Shown here piece after piece: positions 4,900 through 11,454 of a DNA stretch of 24,055 bases. Source of the stretch: a virus; IMG/VR virus record IMGVR_UViG_3300028557_002631, positions 1 to 24,055 of that record. The stretch is one strand, 5' to 3'. A program made the position numbers and the translations under genes. Each line of letters starts with the position of its first letter. Within the stretch, counting starts at the first letter, position 1. The notes under the pieces are model-generated. The model was not told where the DNA came from and made no database searches. It was given only the letters and a program-made list of their open reading frames with translations.

Positions 4900-5682
4900 A
4901 TGAGAACAAGAATAGCCCCGAGCCCAACTGGATATATGCAAATCGGAAATCTCCGCACAGCACTTCTTAACTATCTAATGGCGAGAGCCAATGGTGGTCA
5001 ATTTATACTTCGTATTGATGATACTGACCAAGAAAGAAATAAACAAGAGTATATTGATTATATCTATGACCAAATGAGTCAATTTGGTTTAGATTATGAT
5101 TTAACTTTCAAGCAATCTGAAAGATTGGATCGATATAAAGAAGTTGCTGAAAAAATTGGAACCAAGACTGAAAATGGTTACGAACTTGACATGGGTGAAT
5201 ATAAGATGGTTATTCTTAGAAATAATGGATATCCGACTTATAACTTCTGTTCTATTTTGGATGATTATGATTATGATATTACACACATCATTCGTGGTGT
5301 TGATCACATTTCTAACCTTGACAAACAAAAAACTATTTGGAATGAAATCTGTAAAGTTGATGGCAATAAGACATTTCCGGAAGTTATTCACGCCGGGCTC
5401 CTTTTCGAAGGAAATTCAAAACTTTCAAAAAGAAGTGGGAACGGAACAACAGAAGATTATAAAGATGTCAATAAAAAGGCACTTTTAAATTGGCTGTTTA
5501 AATTTGGTTGGTCACATCCTGATCCTAACTTTGATAGTAAGTATAAGACATTGAGTATGGATGAAATGATTGCACTTTTCAATGATGGTAATATCTCTAA
5601 CCGAAATTGTAAGATTGATAAGAATAAACTTCTTTTCCTAAACAAGGCTTGGAATAAGAGAGATCTTTCATTAACATTTTAA
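4900..5682 (+). CDS. gltX: Minimal glutamyl-tRNA synthetase (catalytic domain only)
   Basis: 260 aa, colinear with the catalytic half of bacterial GluRS (about 470-500 aa). Visible are RIAPSPTGYMQIGNLRTALL (2-21, the HIGH region), ILRIDDTDQER, YPTYNFCSILDDYD, ITHIIRGVDHI and KLSKRSG (174-180, the KMSKS signature), then LLNWLFKFGWSH and KLLFLNKAWN. It stops there, so the whole C-terminal anticodon-binding region is missing. The zinc-binding insert of the acceptor-binding domain is also reduced and has no Cys cluster. In HIGH, the first His is Gln14 and the last position Asn17. Either it charges a phage tRNA by acceptor-end contacts alone, or it modifies tRNA like GluQ-RS (YadB), which also lacks an anticodon domain. 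It follows the tRNA array and ends in a terminator. Confidence 0.85.
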   Translation: MRTRIAPSPTGYMQIGNLRTALLNYLMARANGGQFILRIDDTDQERNKQEYIDYIYDQMSQFGLDYDLTFKQSERLDRYKEVAEKIGTKTENGYELDMGEYKMVILRNNGYPTYNFCSILDDYDYDITHIIRGVDHISNLDKQKTIWNEICKVDGNKTFPEVIHAGLLFEGNSKLSKRSGNGTTEDYKDVNKKALLNWLFKFGWSHPDPNFDSKYKTLSMDEMIALFNDGNISNRNCKIDKNKLLFLNKAWNKRDLSLTF

Positions 5683-5716
5683 AGAAAAGAAGGTTTAATA
5701 CCTTCTTTTCTTTTTT
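5681..5716. terminator. Bidirectional terminator
   Basis: AAAGAAAAGAAGGT (5681-5694) pairs perfectly with ACCTTCTTTTCTTT (5700-5713) over a 5-nt loop, with T residues after it on + and A residues before it. It overlaps or touches the stop codons of both convergent genes. Confidence 0.85.
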
Positions 5717-6453
5717 GTTTTTCTACCTAACCATATACCAAATATCCATGACGATAGTGGAATTAAAATCTTTTCAAGAAACCATTTCCAATTCTCATAC
5801 CAAAATGATCTTATTTCTGCTTTAGGATTTGAACGAACATATATTTCATCTGAATAAACTATTTGTTTAACATCATCATCTTTGAATACAGAGATAACTA
5901 AATCAAGTTTATTGGTTCCAGATTTTAAAGGAGTGACATTGAATTTCCATTCTGTATAAGTAGAATCTACAAGTTGTTTTTGGATATTAACTGGAGTCAC
6001 TTTAAAAGAGTTTCCAGTTGGATCAATTAACTCAACTTGCATCTTATTAGATGTTTTAATACTTTTTTCAAAAACTTTACCATTTAGGTTGTTATGTATT
6101 TCAACATTTGTTTGTGACTTTGATATTCTAACAATGACTTCATAATTTTTCATTACTTGCATTGTATCAGGAACTTTATAAACAACTTGACCTAAATTAG
6201 TTTCAGTATTAACAATACTTGATGTGTTGTTTTTAATAATTCTTTCTTTGATTTGTTGATCATTACTTTCATTTTCAGCATTTTTAATTGGATTCGGATA
6301 GACTTCTTTTCTATTCTCAATCATTAAAACCTTTTCTTCTTCCACTTTACTAGAATCTTTAGCATTCTCAATTTTAGGTGAGTTATCTGGTAGATTTTTA
6401 GTTGAAGTACAACCTATAAAGATTAGTGTTAGGAAAATAAATAAATATTTCAT
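5695..6453 (-). CDS. Lipoprotein with C-terminal membrane anchor, possible u-spanin
   Basis: 252 aa. Residues 1-15 (MKYLFIFLTLIFIGC) form a lipoprotein-like signal with Cys15 as the candidate lipidated residue; the lipobox is imperfect (Phe at -3). Residues 16-90 are polar and low-complexity, 90-210 look beta-rich, and 224-243 form a hydrophobic helix containing two Trp (SSWIFGIWLG) followed by a basic KTKKKRRY tail. An N-terminal lipid anchor plus a C-terminal inner-membrane helix is the architecture of unimolecular spanins, which fuse inner and outer membranes during lysis. No lysin or holin is visible nearby, so the role is inferred from architecture; a generic envelope lipoprotein is the alternative. 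Confidence 0.6.
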   Translation of the reverse strand: MKYLFIFLTLIFIGCTSTKNLPDNSPKIENAKDSSKVEEEKVLMIENRKEVYPNPIKNAENESNDQQIKERIIKNNTSSIVNTETNLGQVVYKVPDTMQVMKNYEVIVRISKSQTNVEIHNNLNGKVFEKSIKTSNKMQVELIDPTGNSFKVTPVNIQKQLVDSTYTEWKFNVTPLKSGTNKLDLVISVFKDDDVKQIVYSDEIYVRSNPKAEIRSFWYENWKWFLEKILIPLSSWIFGIWLGRKTKKKRRY

Positions 6454-6476
6454 AGGTTATATATTAATTTTTTTTA

Positions 6477-6484
6477 TATATTTG
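6477..6484 (+). promoter_or_regulatory. Promoter -7 element of the RNase P RNA
   Basis: TATATTTG matches the Bacteroidetes -7 consensus and lies about 19 nt upstream of the paired 5' end of the RNase P RNA. It sits in the gap between the divergently oriented lipoprotein gene and the RNA. Confidence 0.6.
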
Positions 6485-6502
6485 TATATAAGTTTGTATA
6501 GA

Positions 6503-6728
6503 GTGTAAAGGAATCATCGCTGGTGTAAAAACTGGAGGAAGTTCGCCACTGCAAAACCTAACTTGGGAGATTCAAGTTGTGACTGTTTCGGTCCAACCTC
6601 TGGGTCGTTATCACCAAGGAAGCAGCAACTCAAATAGATCAAGGATGTCGGTTTTCCTATGAGATCGGGTTGAGGCATAGATAAATGATGATATAGAACA
6701 AAATGGCGGCTACACTTGCCTCTTACAA
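6503..6728 (+). ncRNA. rnpB: RNase P RNA (compact, phage-encoded)
   Basis: Catalytic RNA that trims the 5' leaders of pre-tRNAs. The 5' conserved region reads ACTGGAGGAAGTTCGCCA (6531-6548). The 3' region has ATAGATAAATGA (6677-6688), then AGAACAAAATGGCGGCTA (6695-6712). The two form helix P4: A6540-T6711, G6541-C6710, bulged T6542 (the counterpart of E. coli U69), then T6543.G6709 and C6544-A6548 with T6704-G6708. P1 can form from TGTAAAGG (6504-6511) with CCT-C-TTACA (6719-6727). GCAACTCAAATAG at about 6624 resembles the conserved segment after CR-IV. At about 225 nt it is clearly shorter than usual bacterial forms (about 330-400 nt), so peripheral helices are missing. It sits near a 17-member tRNA array whose transcripts need this activity. 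No long ORF covers it. Confidence 0.85.
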
Positions 6729-6746
6729 ACTTTAAATATTTACGTT

Positions 6747-7040
6747 ATGAATTTCATTAGAATGCATTTAGTTTCACAAATACTTAAAAACTACGTGGAG
6801 AATTGTAGAAAATTCTCTCATGATGGATTTTTCTACTTTAATGATAAAGTCGGTAAAATAAATAGAGTTGGTAAAGGATTCTTATATAATGAAGAAGAAG
6901 TAATACACCTTGATTGGCGAAACGTTAAAGATAAAGAACTACTAACAATATTTAAAAAAGTAAAGAATAAAGATTTTTTCTTCTATAAGAATATAAATGG
7001 AAAATTCTACAAAACAAGACCTAAACATGTTAAAACTTGA
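6747..7040 (+). CDS. Hypothetical protein, 97 aa
   Basis: Starts 19 nt after the RNase P RNA. It is a basic, aromatic-rich small protein (FSHDGFFYFNDKVGKINRVG, later KNKDFFFYKNINGKFYK) with no recognised family and no membrane segment or signal. Its end overlaps the following gene, so the two are probably co-transcribed, perhaps by read-through from the RNase P RNA promoter since no terminator separates them. Confidence 0.6.
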   Translation: MNFIRMHLVSQILKNYVENCRKFSHDGFFYFNDKVGKINRVGKGFLYNEEEVIHLDWRNVKDKELLTIFKKVKNKDFFFYKNINGKFYKTRPKHVKT

Positions 7041-7749
7041 TTACACATATAGTACAAATTATGATTTTCACACAGAACACTCTTGTGAGTCTTCTGGATG
7101 TTATGATGAAGGTATTTGCCGTTGTTGCCAAATAGAAGATGCTTATGTGAATAGTATTGATCTATCTTCATTAACCCAAGAAATATACTTTCAGTTCATT
7201 CCTGAGAATGGAAAGTCAAGAAAGCGTGAGACTCGTATTTCAGAAATTTTATACGGTGGTCCAATTGTTGATCAGTATTGTATTTATCGTATTCTAGTTA
7301 TAAACAAAGTATTTGATACTGGATATTGGGAGGTGAATATTTGTGGTGGTTATTATGGTCAAGAGATTGATGATGTGACTATTGATGCTTCTTTATTGTT
7401 TAAAATTAATGAGCAGTGTGAGAAATTGTTTCAATTAGAAACTTTATCTGAAAAGTTAAGATATGTTCTTGATTTAGAATATGGTTTTTTATTAGATGAT
7501 GTTAAGGATTGTGAATTTGAACTTATTTCAATTTATAAGAATCATATTGATTTTAAGAAGTTAAATCAAAATCATATTAATAATGTTAAGATGGAGGATT
7601 TAGACCACTACAACCCATCAAAATATCAATTACCAAGAGGTATAGTTCGTGGTGAGATTGACAACTATAAAATCATTGATGGATTTCATAGAATTATAGC
7701 ATCTGAAGATAAAAATTCATTTGGAGTTTTCAGAGTTATAAAAAATTAA
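6997..7749 (+). CDS. Hypothetical protein with ParB-like C-terminal motif
   Basis: 250 aa from the first ATG; a second ATG at 7027 would shorten the overlap with the upstream gene from 44 to 14 nt and is equally plausible. The N-terminus has a Cys/His cluster (HSCESSGCYDEGICRCC) that could bind metal. The middle is acidic with no motif. The C-terminus (about 205-245) reads LPRGIVRGE...YKIIDGFHRIIAS, resembling the DGxHR core of ParB/sulfiredoxin-like domains. No function can be assigned with confidence. Confidence 0.65.
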   Translation: MENSTKQDLNMLKLDYTYSTNYDFHTEHSCESSGCYDEGICRCCQIEDAYVNSIDLSSLTQEIYFQFIPENGKSRKRETRISEILYGGPIVDQYCIYRILVINKVFDTGYWEVNICGGYYGQEIDDVTIDASLLFKINEQCEKLFQLETLSEKLRYVLDLEYGFLLDDVKDCEFELISIYKNHIDFKKLNQNHINNVKMEDLDHYNPSKYQLPRGIVRGEIDNYKIIDGFHRIIASEDKNSFGVFRVIKN

Positions 7750-7777
7750 GTTTTAAATAGTATATATACACTCAGAT

Positions 7778-8278
7778 ATGAGTGTTCCCTGTGAGAGTTG
7801 TACAGCAAAGTGCTGTAAAAACTATGACGTATTTATCGACCATGAGGATTTGAACATTTCAGAAGATTTATCATTTATTAAAAAAATTGAATATGATAAA
7901 TCTTTTGGATATGTTCCTAAATTTATTTTATGGAAAAATGGTAAAAAGAAAAAATGGGTTTTGTGTTTAAATAATCCTGATAAGACGTGTCAGTTTCTTA
8001 TAGATGATAAGTGTTCTATCTATGAAAAGAGACCGTTGATATGTAGAACTTATCCACATTTTGTTGATAAGGATAAAGTTAAAACTATGAAAAATCTTTG
8101 TCCAATAAAATGGAATTTAAGTAAAGAGCAGGAATTAGAGTTGAAATTAAATTATGAAAATCTTTTAGTAAATTTCCTAGCATTTGAAACTATTTGTGAC
8201 GAATGGAATAAAATTGTTACAAAGGATGATAATTTGGAAAAATTTCTTATATTTGTAAAAAACTATAAATTCATATGA
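7778..8278 (+). CDS. YkgJ/CxxCxxCC family metal-binding protein
   Basis: 166 aa. The Cys pattern is that of the YkgJ family: CESCTAKCCKNY at the N-terminus, then CLNN..KTCQFL.DDKCSIYEKRPLICRTYPHF, and a final Cys at NLCPIKW. The RPxxCRxYP signature is strong. Family members are thought to chelate zinc or an iron-sulfur cluster; the biological role is unknown. Its stop overlaps the next start (ATGA at 8275-8278), indicating translational coupling with the Nudix gene. Confidence 0.85.
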   Translation: MSVPCESCTAKCCKNYDVFIDHEDLNISEDLSFIKKIEYDKSFGYVPKFILWKNGKKKKWVLCLNNPDKTCQFLIDDKCSIYEKRPLICRTYPHFVDKDKVKTMKNLCPIKWNLSKEQELELKLNYENLLVNFLAFETICDEWNKIVTKDDNLEKFLIFVKNYKFI

Positions 8279-8796
8279 TTATAGATCGTAAAAATAAATA
8301 CAAAGGTTATCTCAATATTGACGAGATAACTTATAAAACAAAATCCGGAAAAGAAGGCAAACGAGAACTTATGGTTCGACAAAATGCTGTTGCTGCTCTT
8401 CTTTATGACACTGTAAAAGAAAAATATATTCTTATTTCACAATGGCGACCAGGTTCGGCTTCTGATATTGTTGAAATTGTTGCGGGAACACTTGATAAGC
8501 CAGGCGAAGATCCTCGTGATGCAATGACTCGTGAAATTGATGAAGAAGTTGGATATGCAACTGACTCAATCAAATTGATTGATGAATGTTATATGTCACC
8601 AGGTGGATCAAGTGAGGTAATCACTATTTACTTCTGTGAGGTATCTAAAAAGATTGGTGCTGGTGGTGGAGTTCCGGGAGAACTTGAAGAGATCGATACG
8701 ATTGAAATGGATCGTGAAGAGTTAATGACAACTCGTTTTAGAGATGCAAAAACAATAATTGCTGTTAATTGGGCAAGATATAATCACAAAGTTTAA
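8275..8796 (+). CDS. Nudix hydrolase, ADP-ribose pyrophosphatase-like
   Basis: 173 aa. The Nudix box is GTLDKPGEDPRDAMTREIDEEVGY, with the REx2EExG metal-binding core intact and one extra residue before the first Glu, a spacing also found in ADP-ribose pyrophosphatases that carry an AGxLDKPGEDP-type sequence. WRPGSASDIVEIVAG before it fits the same group. Likely substrates are ADP-ribose or related nucleoside diphosphates; many large phages carry such enzymes to manage NAD-derived signals or nucleotide pools. Translation is probably coupled to the YkgJ-like gene. Confidence 0.88.
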   Translation: MIIDRKNKYKGYLNIDEITYKTKSGKEGKRELMVRQNAVAALLYDTVKEKYILISQWRPGSASDIVEIVAGTLDKPGEDPRDAMTREIDEEVGYATDSIKLIDECYMSPGGSSEVITIYFCEVSKKIGAGGGVPGELEEIDTIEMDREELMTTRFRDAKTIIAVNWARYNHKV

Positions 8797-8809
8797 CTAG
8801 ACAACATAT

Positions 8810-9136
8810 ATGGGAAAAATGACAAAAAATTCACTCGGCGCAATGCCCGGATCAATTGAAAAAATTATAGCACATGCACAGGATGCTATATTGGCATCTG
8901 GGAAAAAATTTCATGAAATTCCAAAAGAAGCCATTGAAAGTTTTCTTAATCAAATGGGACTATCAATGGATCAGGCAAAAAAAGTGTATAATCATCTTAA
9001 AGGTGAGTATAACGATACAAAAAATTCCTCAACTCCAGTAAGTACTCCTGTTCACACACCAACTGTTGATCATTATACTGAGAAGATAAAAAATCCTAGA
9101 AAAAGTGTTTTTGGTGAGATAAAAAAAATTGCATAA
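8810..9136 (+). CDS. Hypothetical protein, 108 aa
   Basis: Follows the Nudix gene by 13 nt. The first two thirds look alpha-helical (SIEKIIAHAQDAILASGKKF, then IPKEAIESFLNQMGL and QAKKVYNHLKGEY). A Ser/Thr/Pro-rich linker and a basic tail follow. No family is recognised. It ends just upstream of a large palindrome that holds the next promoter. Confidence 0.6.
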   Translation: MGKMTKNSLGAMPGSIEKIIAHAQDAILASGKKFHEIPKEAIESFLNQMGLSMDQAKKVYNHLKGEYNDTKNSSTPVSTPVHTPTVDHYTEKIKNPRKSVFGEIKKIA

Positions 9137-9139
9137 TTT

Positions 9140-9180
9140 GTTTGTGAATACAAATATTTTTGTTATATTTGTATTCACAA
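9140..9180 (+). promoter_or_regulatory. Promoter embedded in a 17-bp palindrome
   Basis: TTTGTGAATACAAATAT (9140-9156) is repeated as a perfect inverted copy at 9164-9180 with a 7-nt gap. The left arm contains TTTG (9140-9143) and the right arm TATATTTG (9163-9170), separated by the 19-nt spacing of Bacteroidetes promoters. The symmetry suggests a dimeric repressor or activator site; a hairpin role for the upstream transcript is the alternative, but there is no U tract. Confidence 0.65.
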
Positions 9181-9193
9181 ATAACTTATAGCC

Positions 9194-9454
9194 ATGCGCA
9201 AGACAATCTTTATTATTCTATTAGTTTTATTAGTATTATTTCTAATATCAAGTGGATTATTTCTATCAGTTGCTATTTTCTCAGCCGCTGTTGTACCACT
9301 GACTTGGGTGTGGGGGTTAATAACTGGCCAATCCTATGATCGTGTATGTGATAACTCTGAAATTATTTACCGACTAAATAAAATTGGTCAATGGACTATT
9401 GTGATTGGCATTGCAATCTCCTTAATAGGTCTAGTATTCTTTTGTTTGTTTTAA
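9194..9454 (+). CDS. Small membrane protein, two transmembrane segments
   Basis: 86 aa. A first hydrophobic stretch covers residues 4-45 (TIFIILLVLLVLFLIS continuing through AVVPLTWVWG) and a second 67-86 (WTIVIGIAISLIGLVFFCLF), joined by a short polar loop. There is no cleavable signal or known motif. Size and topology would also fit a holin-like or superinfection-exclusion protein, but nothing distinguishes these. It has its own palindromic promoter. Confidence 0.65.
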   Translation: MRKTIFIILLVLLVLFLISSGLFLSVAIFSAAVVPLTWVWGLITGQSYDRVCDNSEIIYRLNKIGQWTIVIGIAISLIGLVFFCLF

Positions 9455-9455
9455 G

Positions 9456-9482
9456 TTATTATAAATTTTTATTTTATAATAA
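9456..9482 (+). terminator. AT-rich hairpin
   Basis: TTATTATAAA (9456-9465) pairs with TTTATAATAA (9473-9482) over a T-rich loop, directly after the small membrane protein. All-AT, so a weak terminator at best. Confidence 0.4.
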
Positions 9483-9489
9483 ATTTCCG

Positions 9490-9497
9490 TATATTTG
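9490..9497 (+). promoter_or_regulatory. Promoter -7 element
   Basis: TATATTTG, 21 nt upstream of the ATG at 9519. The surrounding TTTCCGTATATTTGTAA is identical to the promoter at 1942-1958. Confidence 0.6.
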
Positions 9498-9518
9498 TAA
9501 AACAAACAACGACATACT

Positions 9519-9866
9519 ATGGACTTCATAACATTCAATACCCAAAATACAAAATTTGTAGATGGTGAATTCATTAAGAATGATGATATTTATGATAAAA
9601 TCTACGAAGATGGATCATTCACTTTGGATGACCAATGGATGTCATTTGATTGTAATGGGGTTTCTATTGTGGTTGATTATGAAATAAGTGTATCTGGTTC
9701 ATCATCTTATGATAGTGGTGACTACTGGACAGCTCCAAGTTCTGATGTTGATGTTGATAGTATCGATATTGATGTTACCACGGTTAGTATTGACGAATAT
9801 GAAGTTGAACTAACTTCTGAATTAAAGAAAATTTTTGAAAGTTTTATTGAAAAGAAACTTTTTTAA
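9519..9866 (+). CDS. Acidic hypothetical protein, 115 aa
   Basis: Strongly acidic, with alternating polar/hydrophobic residues (DVDVDSIDIDVTTVSIDEYEVEL) suggesting beta strands, and a helical C-terminus. No signal peptide or known motif. It has its own TATATTTG promoter. Function unknown; highly acidic small phage proteins are often inhibitors or DNA mimics, but nothing specific supports that here. Confidence 0.65.
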   Translation: MDFITFNTQNTKFVDGEFIKNDDIYDKIYEDGSFTLDDQWMSFDCNGVSIVVDYEISVSGSSSYDSGDYWTAPSSDVDVDSIDIDVTTVSIDEYEVELTSELKKIFESFIEKKLF

Positions 9867-9900
9867 TAAAACTTATATCTTTATAAAAGATATATTTATT

Positions 9901-10140
9901 ATGTGTATGAAATCAAATATTTATGGCATGAGTGAGACTCAAATTAAGAGTTTCTTTAAGCAAAGTATTATGAATGGTACATATAATCGAGTTTTAAAAT
10001 CCAAAGCATTAAAAAGTTCTAAATATTTACAAAAGATTGCTAAGGAATCTTCAAATGAATTTGAAGAAATCAGTAAGAATTTAGAAACTACTTTAGATTG
10101 TCCGACTAAAAGGTGGAAATATCTTATAAAAAACATTTAA
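9901..10140 (+). CDS. Hypothetical protein, 79 aa
   Basis: I take the ATG at 9901 (MCMKSNIYGMSETQI) because the upstream in-frame start at 9835 would overlap the preceding gene by 32 nt and add a stretch that looks non-coding. The protein is basic and helical, with no recognised motif. It is followed 3 nt later by the DUF1653-like gene. Confidence 0.55.
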   Translation: MCMKSNIYGMSETQIKSFFKQSIMNGTYNRVLKSKALKSSKYLQKIAKESSNEFEEISKNLETTLDCPTKRWKYLIKNI

Positions 10141-10143
10141 ATT

Positions 10144-10353
10144 ATGATTTATCCTGAGCCAGGATGCCACTACTTGCATTATAAAGGTGGAATATACAAA
10201 GTTATGTTTCTATCTAAACACACCGAGACTGGTGAGATATTGGTAAATTACCAGTCAATAATTTTTGGAACTTATTTTTCCAGACCACTTGATTCTTGGA
10301 ATGAAAAAACGATTGATGGTCAAGATAGATTTATTCTCGATATTAGAAAGTGA
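10144..10353 (+). CDS. DUF1653-like small protein
   Basis: 69 aa. The pattern YxHYKGxxYKV...xKHTETGExLVxYQ...FSRP resembles DUF1653 proteins, which have YRHxKGxxYxV...ARHSETxExxVxY...WVRPxxMF. The fold is a small beta-barrel; the function is unknown, though such domains are common in phage and bacterial accessory genes. Its stop overlaps the start of the next gene (GTGA). Confidence 0.75.
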   Translation: MIYPEPGCHYLHYKGGIYKVMFLSKHTETGEILVNYQSIIFGTYFSRPLDSWNEKTIDGQDRFILDIRK

Positions 10354-10586
10354 TTAAATTAAAGTGTTTATTTGGATTTCATGACTGGGAATATTCAGAT
10401 CCAGTATCTTATTCCCAGAATACAATCTATGTTGATAGAATTCGTTACCCAACAAGATTTTGTACAGTTTGTTTTAAAAAACAAATTAGAAATAGATATG
10501 ATATGCAGATATTTTGGACAAATTCTGATAAATTAACACCTTATGAAATAAGACAAAAAAAGTTAAAAAATTTATTAAAGGATTAA
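10350..10586 (+). CDS. Small zinc-ribbon protein
   Basis: 78 aa starting with GTG overlapping the previous stop, so translationally coupled. CLFGFHDWEY followed by RFCTVCFKKQ gives a C...H...CxxC metal site similar to DUF1660-type phage zinc ribbons. The C-terminus is a basic helix. The role is unknown; nucleic-acid binding is likely from family. Confidence 0.65.
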   Translation: MIKLKCLFGFHDWEYSDPVSYSQNTIYVDRIRYPTRFCTVCFKKQIRNRYDMQIFWTNSDKLTPYEIRQKKLKNLLKD

Positions 10587-11077
10587 AGGGTGGTAGCCCT
10601 TTTAATAACCAAATCAAGATTTATAATGCTTCTATGATCTTTATCACTAGCATTGATATATTTCCTAACATTATCATCTATCATTTCTGGTTTCAATGAT
10701 TTAGTAAAAATAGAATTACTTGAAAATCTTTTTTGTCCTTTTACTCTTTGTATTTTTAAACCTGGATTATTCTTAACTAACCAATAAGGTATTTTAATCC
10801 AATTGAACCCTTCCATATTATCTACTGGTTCTAATATTTCTATTTGTGATTTAGGTAGTATAACCTTATAGGGTAAAAATGTATATGGAACTCTACCATC
10901 TGCGAAAAAAGATCTTGTATCTTCTTTCTCTTGTAGATTTAAAACAGTTATTGATTTTTCAGAATCTTCAATAATCATGTAAGCACCAACAACAAACTTA
11001 TCAAGTGGATCATATATTGACATATAAAAGTCATAATCTGTTGATTCACTTTCATTAAATCTTTTTAAATATTTCAT
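10583..11077 (-). CDS. Hypothetical protein with MKYLKRFNE leader
   Basis: 164 aa from the ATG at 11077. An earlier in-frame start (11146) overlaps the upstream gene and would add a Met-rich stretch, so I reject it. The N-terminus MKYLKRFNESE resembles the next gene's MRYLKIFEEF. The remainder has beta strands (FVVGAYMII, YKVILPKSQIEIL) and a WIKIPYWLVK motif; no family is recognised. It lies 4 nt after the upstream minus-strand gene, forming a two-gene operon, and its 3' end meets the convergent zinc-ribbon gene. Confidence 0.65.
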   Translation of the reverse strand: MKYLKRFNESESTDYDFYMSIYDPLDKFVVGAYMIIEDSEKSITVLNLQEKEDTRSFFADGRVPYTFLPYKVILPKSQIEILEPVDNMEGFNWIKIPYWLVKNNPGLKIQRVKGQKRFSSNSIFTKSLKPEMIDDNVRKYINASDKDHRSIINLDLVIKRATTL

Positions 11078-11081
11078 ATTA

Positions 11082-11384
11082 TTAGTTTTCATCATATTCA
11101 CTATCTTCTTCATCTTCATCCATGAATAGTGATTCAAGATAATCAACTACATCCATATATCCATCATATAGACCCCATTTTTCATCTAAATAAGCCGCAA
11201 TTTCATTTGACTTTTCTTCAACTGCTAAACTATCATCATTAGCAATCTCTAAGAATTTAGATTTTAAATCTTCTAAACCATCATATAGATCAAAATCTTT
11301 TTGAGACAACCATTGTTGAAATTTGTCCCAGTGTGATTCGTATCCTTGAGAATCAAATTCTTCAAATATTTTTAAGTATCTCAT
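11082..11384 (-). CDS. Acidic hypothetical protein with MRYLKIFEE leader
   Basis: 100 aa. It begins MRYLKIFEEFDSQ, is helical and Trp/Asp-rich in the middle (HWDKFQQWL, AAYLDEKWGLYDGYMDVVDYL) and ends in an acidic tail (MDEDEEDSEYDEN). No family is recognised. The shared leader with its operon partner recalls the short N-terminal head-targeting peptides of T4 internal proteins (MKTYQEFI.E), but this is only a resemblance. Confidence 0.65.
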   Translation of the reverse strand: MRYLKIFEEFDSQGYESHWDKFQQWLSQKDFDLYDGLEDLKSKFLEIANDDSLAVEEKSNEIAAYLDEKWGLYDGYMDVVDYLESLFMDEDEEDSEYDEN

Positions 11385-11454
11385 AATTAGTTATCTTTTT
11401 TAGTATATATTAAACTTTTAATTATCTAATTTATATAAATTTTGTTGTTTGTTT

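Noticed and set aside
5144-5488. 114-aa ORF inside the synthetase gene
   Set aside because: Out-of-frame shadow of the GluRS-like gene, whose catalytic motifs are in the main frame.
6503-6728. tmRNA, riboswitch or 6S RNA reading of the structured gap
   Set aside because: There is no tRNA-like acceptor/T-arm pair or tag ORF, and the paired conserved blocks match RNase P P4 with its bulged U.
9140-9180. Palindrome as an intrinsic terminator
   Set aside because: No T tract follows the stem and both arms hold promoter elements in correct spacing.
9835-9900. Upstream start for the 9901 gene
   Set aside because: It would overlap the previous gene by 32 nt and add a Lys/Phe-rich stretch that looks like intergenic sequence.
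11078-11146. N-terminal extension of the 10583 gene
   Set aside because: The extension overlaps the end of the adjacent gene and is Met-rich low-quality sequence; the internal MKYLKRFNE start matches the neighbour's leader.
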